Source: JBHOQX01 sp042408595 (GTDB taxonomy: Bacteria > Chloroflexota > Chloroflexia > Chloroflexales > Roseiflexaceae). From it: a stretch of 12,867 nt of DNA. Shown here one piece after another: positions 1 to 5,520 of this stretch (position 1 is the stretch's first letter; each line of letters opens with the position of its first letter). Under the pieces are notes generated by a model that saw only the letters and a list, made by a program, of their open reading frames with translations, was not told where the DNA came from and did not search any database. The stretch is from positions 1 to 12,867 of the forward strand of contig JBHOQX010000065.1 in assembly GCA_042408595.1 (NCBI GenBank), given 5' to 3'. A program made the position numbers and the translations under genes.

Positions 1-1395
1 GCTCAGGCTCGGCAGCGGCAGGTAGAGATGCACCGTCGTTCCGCGACCGGGCTGGCTCTCCAGGGTCAGCAGCCCGTGGTGGAGCTGGACCAACTGGCGC
101 GAAATGCTCAGCCCAAGGCCGATGCCGCTGCGCCGCTGCGCGGGATCGCCAGCCGTTACGAACGGCTCGAAAATCCGCTGCTGCATATCGAAGGGGATGC
201 CGCACCCGGTATCTTCAACCCAGAAGTGCAGGTGCGGCGGGCAGACCTCGACACCCAGGGTGATCGATCCCTGGTGGGTGTGCTGCGCCGCGTTCTGGAG
301 CAGGTTGAGCAAGATCTGGCGCAGCCGCACCGGGTCGGCGTTGAGGCAGGGCAGTCGCTCCGGCAGGCGCAGGCGCCAGGCGACCGCGCTACCCGCCACG
401 GTGTGGTCGGCCAGGCTGTGGAAGACCTCGTGGATAAAGGCGCGGGTGTCGATCGTCTCCGGGAAGATCTCCAGCGCGCCGATTTCGAGCCGGGAGCAGG
501 CGAGCAGATCGTTGATCAGGCGCTGCAAATGGACGCCGCTCTGATGGATATGGTGCAGGTCGCGCTGCAACCCCGGCGGCAGCCGGCCCAGCGCCCTATC
601 GCACAGCCAGGTCTCACTGCTACCGATGATAATCCCCAGTGGCGTGCGCAACTCGTGGCTGACATTCGCGAGGAACTGCGTCTTGTGGCGGTTGGCGGCA
701 TCGGCGATCTGGCGGGCCTCGGCCAGCTCGGCGTTAGCGATCTGCAGGCGCGCGTGCGCATGTTCCAGCGCGAGGAGCGTCTGCTTGAGCTGCTCGGACT
801 GTTGGTAGAACAACTCGGCGCGGCGGGCGTCCTTCTGCTGGCTATCGAGCGACCAGCCGATCAGGGTATGCACATGGCGGGCGTGGAGATGGCTGATCGT
901 CGCTGCCGCCCAGTAGGCCGCCAGATACGGCCAGATATCGCCGAGCGCCAACAGCCCCCGCAGCACCATCGAGCCATGGTGATCGGCGGCTGCGGCCAGC
1001 AGCGCCAGCACGCTGGCGACGAGGGCGACGGCGAGCTCGACAGCCCGCCCAAGCAAAAGGCTCGCTGCCAGAACCGGGATGACCAGCAGCGCCGCCGTCG
1101 CCGGGCCAAAGCCGTGCTGCCAGAAGGCCACGCCGTTGGCCGCCAGCAGCCCGATGACCATCGTGCCGCCGCCCGCTAGCACCCAGCGCCGGTGGCGCAG
1201 CCGGTTGGCCGCGATCAACGCCACCAGCATCACCGCCAGCGGCGCGGGCCGCCAGGGCGCGGCCACCGCACGCGTATAGATCAGATCGGCGACCAACGCC
1301 ATCATCCACCCAAGGCTCAGCAGGGCCAGCATCACCGTGAGCGCCTCGGCCCGAAATTCGGCCAGTTCATCCTGGACAGCGGCCGCGTGATTCAT
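1..1395 (-). CDS. Membrane sensor histidine kinase, C-terminus cut by the window edge
   Basis: This gene encodes a two-component sensor kinase that would autophosphorylate on histidine and pass the phosphate to an unseen response regulator. Reading leftward from the ATG at 1395, 465 codons stay open to base 1. Residues about 18-170 are hydrophobic and suggest five or six membrane helices with only short loops. A charged, probably coiled-coil segment (about 178-237) follows. The H-box is NVSHELRTP, with H247 as the phospho-acceptor. The N-box is LLNLLQNAAQH (N368), the G1 box is DTGCGIP (D395), and the G2 box GIGLGLSI starts at G424, so the HisKA and HATPase_c domains are essentially complete. 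A GAGGGAG ribosome site on the minus strand supports the start. The gene is divergent from the sugar transporter, and a GntR-type operator lies 17 bases upstream of its start codon. A receiver domain could follow beyond the edge. The family is certain; the signal sensed is unknown. Confidence 0.93.
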   Translation of the reverse strand, partial: MNHAAAVQDELAEFRAEALTVMLALLSLGWMMALVADLIYTRAVAAPWRPAPLAVMLVALIAANRLRHRRWVLAGGGTMVIGLLAANGVAFWQHGFGPATAALLVIPVLAASLLLGRAVELAVALVASVLALLAAAADHHGSMVLRGLLALGDIWPYLAAYWAAATISHLHARHVHTLIGWSLDSQQKDARRAELFYQQSEQLKQTLLALEHAHARLQIANAELAEARQIADAANRHKTQFLANVSHELRTPLGIIIGSSETWLCDRALGRLPPGLQRDLHHIHQSGVHLQRLINDLLACSRLEIGALEIFPETIDTRAFIHEVFHSLADHTVAGSAVAWRLRLPERLPCLNADPVRLRQILLNLLQNAAQHTHQGSITLGVEVCPPHLHFWVEDTGCGIPFDMQQRIFEPFVTAGDPAQRRSGIGLGLSISRQLVQLHHGLLTLESQPGRGTTVHLYLPLPSLS

Positions 1396-1411
1396 ACGCA
1401 GCACTCCCTCG

Positions 1412-1422
1412 TGGTATGACCA
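1412..1422. promoter_or_regulatory. GntR/FadR-type operator, copy 1
   Basis: The sequence TGGTATGACCA is an inverted repeat (TGGT, three-base spacer, ACCA). It fits the TNGTnnnACNA pattern known for FadR-subfamily GntR repressors. It lies 17 bases upstream of the histidine kinase start codon and just downstream of a weak minus-strand -10-like hexamer (TAGAGT, 1439 to 1434), a position suited to repression of the kinase gene. With its flanks, 15 of 16 bases match copy 2. The family of the regulator is inferred; no GntR gene is in the window. Confidence 0.6.
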
Positions 1423-1527
1423 GTTCGTGCGGCTACTCTACGATTCCGGAAGTTCGCCGAAACGTCCAGACCTCCTCGGGGCAGCACGGTTCGAACTTCA
1501 TCCTGCCCGGTTCCAACGAGGCCGTTC

Positions 1528-1556
1528 GCTGCTGCGCGGCCGGTCCGCGCCGCCGC
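1528..1556. other. Imperfect GC-rich hairpin between the two operators
   Basis: The arms 1528-1539 and 1545-1556 pair over twelve positions with two T-C mismatches around a five-base loop (CCGGT). The inner six pairs (GCGCGG with CCGCGC) are perfect. No T-run follows on either side, so it is not a standard intrinsic terminator. It could limit read-through from the kinase promoter side, or it may simply reflect high GC. Confidence 0.3.
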
Positions 1557-1589
1557 AGGTCGGATACGCTCAGCGAAGGGCGCGCCCAT

Positions 1590-1602
1590 GTGGTATGACC
1601 AC
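1590..1602. promoter_or_regulatory. GntR/FadR-type operator, copy 2
   Basis: GTGGT-ATG-ACCAC is a perfect five-base inverted repeat with a three-base spacer and contains the same TGGTATGACCA core as copy 1. Its centre (1596) is 179 bases from the centre of copy 1 (1417), close to a whole number of helical turns, so both copies would face the same side of the DNA. It overlaps the -35 hexamer of the best promoter candidate for the transporter operon, as expected for a repressor site. Confidence 0.62.
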
Positions 1603-1624
1603 TTCCCACAGTATGCTCTATTAT
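1595..1624 (+). promoter_or_regulatory. Possible sigma-70-type promoter of the transporter operon
   Basis: ATGACC (1595-1600, four of six matches to TTGACA) is followed after 18 bases by TATTAT (1619-1624, five of six matches to TATAAT). Transcription would begin near 1631 and leave a leader of about 220 bases before the lipoprotein gene. The -35 hexamer lies inside operator copy 2. The match is modest, but such an AT-rich -10 is uncommon in this GC-rich sequence. Confidence 0.4.
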
Positions 1625-1721
1625 CCAAGATATGTACCGAAAAGTCCAACCCTTGGGGCGGCGGGGGCGCTATACTGGCGGCATCCAGGTTCGCATCCCC
1701 ATCAGCCCGATCGGCGCAGAG

Positions 1722-1747
1722 CCGCCGCACTGCTGGACCAGCGGCGG
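1722..1747 (+). other. Leader hairpin upstream of the start-stop element
   Basis: CCGCCGC (1722-1728) can pair perfectly with GCGGCGG (1741-1747) across a twelve-base loop. It lies 23 bases before the Shine-Dalgarno of the start-stop element, inside the predicted leader of the transporter mRNA. A regulatory role is speculative. Confidence 0.3.
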
Positions 1748-1770
1748 GCCGCGCGTTGGCCAGGCCAGAA

Positions 1771-1790
1771 AGGAGGTGTGCTCGATGTAG
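1771..1790 (+). promoter_or_regulatory. Start-stop element: strong ribosome site followed by ATG TAG
   Basis: AGGAGG at 1771-1776 is followed, after an ideal eight-base gap, by ATG (1785-1787) and directly by TAG (1788-1790). A ribosome could initiate and terminate here without making a peptide. The real lipoprotein start is 62 bases downstream with its own AGGAGG. The element might be a minimal upstream reading frame that tunes translation or protects the leader, or a relic of a lost gene. The sequence is plain; the function is inferred. Confidence 0.4.
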
Positions 1791-1851
1791 GGACGTACCC
1801 CGATTGCCACGCACTGGTGCGATTGTGGTTCGCGTTATCAAGGAGGATACG

Positions 1852-3357
1852 ATGCAAAGCTCTCGCAGATGCATGCGTTGCATTGGCATGCTGATCCTGG
1901 TGACAGTCTTGAGCCTGGCGGCCTGCGGCGCGCCCAGCGGCGGCGCCACCACACCTGCGGCCCCGGCCAACCCCACGGCCGCCCCAGCCGCGACAGCCGC
2001 CCCAGCCGCGACAACGGCACCCGCCGCGACCGCGGCACCGGCTCCCACCCAAGCCGCAGCGACCGCTGCGCCGACCCAGGCCCAGGCCGGCGGTGCGAAG
2101 ATTACAATTCTGGTCGATGGCGGCCCCGGCCCGGATGATGAAAAGGGCAAAGCTAGCTTCCAGGCACTGGTAGACCGCTTCCACAAGGTCCGCCCGGATG
2201 TCGAGATCCAGTCCGTCCCCGGCGGCTACGATCCCCAGCAGTTCGCCGCTAAGATGGCGGCTGGCACGGTTGAGAACGCTTTCGGTGTCTGGTTCACCGA
2301 AGTGCAGAAGCTGATCAAGCAGGGGGTCGCTGCCGATATCACCGACCATATCAAGAAGTGGGAGCACTTCAACGAGATCCGGCCCGAGATCCTGAAGGTC
2401 GTCACCGGCCCCGACGGCAAGATCTACGGCGTCCCGGTCGACACCTACGGGATCGGCATGGTCTACCATCGCAAGCTCTTCGAACAGGCCGGCCTCGACC
2501 CGAACAAGCCCCCGGCGACCTGGGAGGAGCTGCGCCAATACGCGAAGCAGATCAAGGAGAAGACCGGCGCGGCGGGCTTCGCGATCTCGAGCAAGGATAA
2601 CGCCGGCGGCTGGCAGTTCACCACCATCCTGTACACCATGGGGGTCGATCCCGAGCGCAACGAGAACGGCAAATGGGTGGCCGCGCTGAACGATCCCAAG
2701 ATCGTCCAGGCCATGCAGATGCTCAAGGAGATGCGCTGGACCGATAACATCCTGACCGAGGAGCAGTTGCTGGACCGCGGCAAGATCGAGGAGATGATGG
2801 CCACTGACCGGGTGGCGATGATGCTGGGCGGCCCGGACACCCCTGGCGGCATGGCCACGCAGTACTCGACCGACATCAAGAACTTTGGCGTGGCGCAACT
2901 GCCACAGGATGGCGGCAATGCCACCATCAGCGGCGGCTATGCCTACATGTTCAGCGCCAAGTCCAGCCCAGAGCAGCTCAAGGCGGCGGTCGATTGGGTA
3001 TTGTATCATTACTTCGCGCCACAAGAGTACGAACTAGGGCTGAAGGAAATCGTGGAGCGCGGCGAACTCGTCGGCCATCCGTCCTACAGCCTGTTCAAGA
3101 GCGGGCCATTCCTCCAGGAACGCCAGCAGATCCTGGCCAAGTACGCCAACGTGCCCGCCGAGATCTACAAGCCGTTCATCGAGAACCTGGACAAGATCAC
3201 CCTGAAGCTCGAGCCGCCGATCGAGACTCAGGCGATGTATGCCGAGCTCACCAACGTGATGCAGGCAGTGCTGACCGACAAGTCCGCCGATCCGAAGGCG
3301 CTGTTGGACACGGCCAACAAGAACTTCCAGGCAGTCATCGACAAGGCGCAAAAGTAA
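1852..3357 (+). CDS. Sugar ABC transporter substrate-binding lipoprotein (SBP family 1, CUT1-like)
   Basis: This 501-residue protein would capture an oligosaccharide outside the membrane and deliver it to the two permeases encoded next. It starts with a lipoprotein signal: Arg residues, a hydrophobic stretch (11-22) and the lipobox L22-A23-A24-C25. A low-complexity Ala/Pro/Thr linker (26-82) follows, then a binding-protein fold from K83 (KITILVDGG) to the end. Family features include a YGVPVDTYG segment after the first lobe and a PPATWEELRQYAKQI helix, both typical of family 1 sugar-binding proteins. The frame is open upstream to 1588, but the start at 1852 is fixed by the lipoprotein signal and by AGGAGG at 1841-1846, five bases away. 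It is first in the operon and is followed by a strong hairpin before the permease genes, an arrangement that often allows excess binding protein. The substrate is not identifiable. Confidence 0.95.
   Translation: MQSSRRCMRCIGMLILVTVLSLAACGAPSGGATTPAAPANPTAAPAATAAPAATTAPAATAAPAPTQAAATAAPTQAQAGGAKITILVDGGPGPDDEKGKASFQALVDRFHKVRPDVEIQSVPGGYDPQQFAAKMAAGTVENAFGVWFTEVQKLIKQGVAADITDHIKKWEHFNEIRPEILKVVTGPDGKIYGVPVDTYGIGMVYHRKLFEQAGLDPNKPPATWEELRQYAKQIKEKTGAAGFAISSKDNAGGWQFTTILYTMGVDPERNENGKWVAALNDPKIVQAMQMLKEMRWTDNILTEEQLLDRGKIEEMMATDRVAMMLGGPDTPGGMATQYSTDIKNFGVAQLPQDGGNATISGGYAYMFSAKSSPEQLKAAVDWVLYHYFAPQEYELGLKEIVERGELVGHPSYSLFKSGPFLQERQQILAKYANVPAEIYKPFIENLDKITLKLEPPIETQAMYAELTNVMQAVLTDKSADPKALLDTANKNFQAVIDKAQK
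1981..2040 (+). repeat. Degenerate Ala/Pro/Thr repeat in the lipoprotein linker
   Basis: GCCCCAGCCGCGACA occurs twice within 1981-2012, separated by a GCC codon, and variants continue to 2040. They encode alternating APAAT-like units just after the lipid-anchored cysteine. The segment would be a flexible spacer lifting the sugar-binding domain off the membrane. Confidence 0.7.
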
Positions 3358-3368
3358 GCGCGCTGGCC

Positions 3369-3406
3369 GGCGCGGAGGCGCGTCTGACGGACGTCGCCTC
3401 CGCGCC
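3369..3406 (+). promoter_or_regulatory. Strong intercistronic hairpin after the binding-protein gene
   Basis: GGCGCGGAGGCG (3369-3380) and CGCCTCCGCGCC (3395-3406) form a perfect twelve-pair stem. The region between them can add four more pairs (CGTC with GACG) beyond a one-base bulge. It starts 12 bases after the lipoprotein stop codon. No T-run follows, so it is more likely an mRNA-stabilising or partial-attenuation hairpin than a full terminator, since the permease genes follow without a visible promoter. Confidence 0.6.
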
Positions 3407-3453
3407 CGGTCGGGCCGCATGCATCGTCGTACGTCGCCGCGCGAGGAAAAAAA

Positions 3454-4380
3454 ATGAACCTGCGCAACATGCTCGTGTCGCCGATCCCGCGGGCGCGCCG
3501 CCGCATACGCTGGCGCCGCTTTCTGCAAGACAATGTCCCGGCCTACCTGTATTTGCTGCCGGCGCTCTTCGTCTTCAGCATGTACCTCTGGTGGCCGATC
3601 ATCCAGGCCTTTCTGGTAGCCTTTCAGCACGTCGATCTGATCCACCCGCCAACCTGGAACGGCCTGGACAACTTTCGCAAAGTCTTGAGCGATCCGGTAT
3701 TCTTCAAGGCATGGGGGAACGCGCTCTACTATACCATATTGTCGCTGTTCTTCGGCTACATGGCCCCCGTGATCCTGGCGATCGCGTTGAACGAAATGCG
3801 CTGGAAGAGCTTCTTCCGCACCGCGTTCTATCTGCCGGGCATCCTGCCCGGCGTAGTGACGGCGCTGCTCTGGGCGTATATTCTGGCGCCAGGTCCCGAT
3901 GGCTTGGCCAATAGCATCCTGCGGCTGTTGGGGCTGCCGCCGGTGCCCTGGCTGCAGTCCGGGCGCACCGCGATGGGGTCGTTCGTGCTGATGTCCGTCT
4001 GGGCCGGCGCGGGCGGGGCTGCGCTGATGTACCTCGCTGCGCTGCAGGGCATCCCGGCGCACCTGTACGACGCCGCCGAGATCGATGGGGCCAACTTCTG
4101 GCAACGCATGATTCACGTCACCCTGCCGCAGATCCGCGGCGTGATGCTGCTGTTCCTGGCGGGCCAGATCATTGGCACGATGCAACTCTTCACCGAGCCG
4201 TACGTGGTGACCGGCGGCGGGCCGGCGAACGCTACTGTCACCCCCATGCTCCTGTTGTATCGCTATGCCTTCGAGCAGTTCGATTTCGGCGCAGCCAATG
4301 CGATGGGGTTGATCACGTTCTTTGTGCTCTCCGGTCTATCGTTCTGGTATGTGCGCATCATCCTCAGGGCATCGCAATAA
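3454..4380 (+). CDS. ABC sugar transporter permease 1 (MalF/UgpA-like)
   Basis: This 308-residue protein is one of the two membrane subunits of the carbohydrate importer. A basic N-terminus (RARRRIRWRR) precedes the first membrane helix near residue 30, and hydrophobicity suggests six helices. The cytoplasmic EAA loop that contacts the ATPase is visible as YDAAEIDGANFW with G212, ending in HVTLPQ. Near the C-terminus the segment EPYVVTGGGPANAT is highly typical of MalF/UgpA-type permeases. The start is supported by GAGG at 3443-3446, seven bases upstream; the gap is a run of A. It lies 96 bases after the binding-protein gene and 30 bases before permease 2, so it is clearly in the same operon. 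Length is normal for the family. The ATPase gene is not nearby, which is usual for CUT1 importers that share one ATPase. Confidence 0.96.
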   Translation: MNLRNMLVSPIPRARRRIRWRRFLQDNVPAYLYLLPALFVFSMYLWWPIIQAFLVAFQHVDLIHPPTWNGLDNFRKVLSDPVFFKAWGNALYYTILSLFFGYMAPVILAIALNEMRWKSFFRTAFYLPGILPGVVTALLWAYILAPGPDGLANSILRLLGLPPVPWLQSGRTAMGSFVLMSVWAGAGGAALMYLAALQGIPAHLYDAAEIDGANFWQRMIHVTLPQIRGVMLLFLAGQIIGTMQLFTEPYVVTGGGPANATVTPMLLLYRYAFEQFDFGAANAMGLITFFVLSGLSFWYVRIILRASQ

Positions 4381-4410
4381 GGTGCCATGCCAGCGGAATG
4401 AGGAACTCTT

Positions 4411-5358
4411 ATGGCACTGCTGACACCACGCATGAAACCATGGCGCCGGAGCGAGTTCGACGCTACCGAACGATCGCTGCTGTCGCCGCTCGAAATGCGC
4501 CGTCCGCTCAATCGGGCGGTCTATTGGGGGGTGTTTCTGATTCTGTTGCTGTTGACCCTCAGCACGCTCTTTCCACTGCTCTGGCTGTTCTCTGGCGCGC
4601 TGAAGGCCCCGAAGGAGTTCTTCAAGGTGCCGCCCACGCTGTTCCCATCAACGTTTTACTGGACCAGCTATGTGAAGGCATGGGAAGAGATCAATTTCCC
4701 GCGCGCCTTTTTTAACACGATGGTGATCGCCTTTGGCGGCTGGCTCACTCAGATGGCGGCGACATGCATGGCGGCATTTTCGCTCGCCAAACTGCGCCCC
4801 TTCGGCAGCCGCGTGATCATGTACCTGCTCTACAGCACCATGCTCGTACCAGGGGCAACGCTGCTGATTCCACGCTATCTGAGCGTCGTGGAGATGCCGA
4901 TCTTCCACATCAGCCTGATGAACAATTATTTGGGTCTGTGGCTGCCTGGCGCACCAAATGCGTTTGGGATCTTTATCCTCAAAACCTTCTTTGATAACAC
5001 GATCCCGTCCGATTTGACCGATGCTGCCCGGATCGACGGTGCCAGCGCGACCCAGATGTTCTTGCGCATCGTGCTGCCGCTCTCCAAGGCAGCCATCGTC
5101 GTGCTGACGATCGGCGTGGTGATGGGCGCCTGGCAGGAGTTTCTCTGGCCCATGCTGGTGCTGCAACAGCGCCAGGACCTGTGGCCGATCATGACCAGGA
5201 TCGGCGCGTTTGCTGCGTCGGGCAACAAATACGGATCGGTGCCGATGAACGTCGTGATCGCAGCCAACGCGATCGCCGCTATTCCGCCGCTGATCCTGTT
5301 CCTGTTCTTCCAGAAGCAGATCATCCGCGGCGTGAATCTGACCGGCTTGCAAGGGTAG
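4411..5358 (+). CDS. ABC sugar transporter permease 2 (MalG/UgpE-like)
   Basis: This 315-residue protein is the second membrane subunit and would pair with permease 1 to form the channel. After a cytoplasmic N-terminus of about 35 residues, six hydrophobic segments follow; the first spans about 33-57. The EAA loop reads TDAARIDGASATQMF with G210, followed by RIVLPLSK, a standard match for MalG-type permeases. The late segment WQEFLWPMLVL and the C-terminal FFQKQIIRGVNLTGLQG are also typical of the subfamily. The start is supported by AGGAA at 4401-4405, five bases upstream, and by the 30-base gap after permease 1. The EAA-loop match makes the call secure; the transported sugar is unknown. Confidence 0.96.
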   Translation: MALLTPRMKPWRRSEFDATERSLLSPLEMRRPLNRAVYWGVFLILLLLTLSTLFPLLWLFSGALKAPKEFFKVPPTLFPSTFYWTSYVKAWEEINFPRAFFNTMVIAFGGWLTQMAATCMAAFSLAKLRPFGSRVIMYLLYSTMLVPGATLLIPRYLSVVEMPIFHISLMNNYLGLWLPGAPNAFGIFILKTFFDNTIPSDLTDAARIDGASATQMFLRIVLPLSKAAIVVLTIGVVMGAWQEFLWPMLVLQQRQDLWPIMTRIGAFAASGNKYGSVPMNVVIAANAIAAIPPLILFLFFQKQIIRGVNLTGLQG

Positions 5359-5407
5359 CGCGGGGCAAATCAGCCATTTCGTACGCATTGGAGCGTTTCT
5401 CGCCACT

Positions 5408-5430
5408 GCGATGATGCACGCCATCATCGC
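5408..5430 (+). promoter_or_regulatory. Hairpin after permease 2
   Basis: GCGATGATG (5408-5416) and CATCATCGC (5422-5430) form a perfect nine-pair stem with a five-base loop (CACGC), 50 bases after the permease 2 stop. No T-run follows. It may mark a processing or partial termination point between the transporter genes and the glycosidase gene. Confidence 0.45.
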
Positions 5431-5441
5431 CCTGACTCCCT

Positions 5442-5468
5442 GTGCCCGGCGCCGTGCCGGCGGGCACG
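5442..5468 (+). promoter_or_regulatory. Two mutually exclusive hairpins in the leader of the glycosidase gene
   Basis: GTGCCCG (5442-5448) can pair with CGGGCAC (5461-5467). Alternatively CGTGCC (5453-5458) can pair with GGCACG (5463-5468) across a four-base loop. The two use the same right arm, so only one can form at a time. They end 39 bases before the ribosome site of the glycosidase gene. This layout resembles an attenuator, but in GC-rich DNA it may be chance. Confidence 0.3.
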
Positions 5469-5520
5469 CGCCGCGCTGTGTCTCCATGATGCCGAAACGA
5501 GAGAAGCAAGGAGGCCATCG

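Larger units (their letters stand above)
1396..1851. other. Divergent regulatory region between the kinase and transporter genes
   Basis: This 456-base stretch separates two divergent genes. I see no convincing protein gene in it. It holds two copies of a TGGTATGACCA operator-like palindrome, a possible promoter, imperfect hairpins at 1528-1556 and 1722-1747, a start-stop reading frame at 1785-1790, and the ribosome site of the binding protein. A TATACT hexamer at 1671-1676 could be another -10 element, but no good -35 hexamer lies at the right distance. Open frames crossing the region lack ribosome sites or continue into other frames of the lipoprotein gene. Confidence 0.7.

Noticed and set aside
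28..1179. A 383-codon open frame on the plus strand
   Set aside because: It is antisense to the histidine kinase, whose H, N, G1 and G2 boxes are clear in the minus frame that reaches the window edge.
1490..1500. GGTTCGAAC, resembling a tRNA T-loop
   Set aside because: No acceptor, D or anticodon arms can be built around it.
1588..1851. In-frame N-terminal extension of the binding protein from the ATG at 1588
   Set aside because: It would bury the lipoprotein signal 88 residues inside the protein. The ATG also sits next to the operator and lacks a ribosome site, while 1852 has AGGAGG.
1778..1894. A 38-residue leader peptide starting at GTG 1778 and overlapping the lipoprotein start
   Set aside because: The GTG is only one base from AGGAGG, too close for initiation. 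The ATG at 1785 is ideally placed but is followed at once by TAG.
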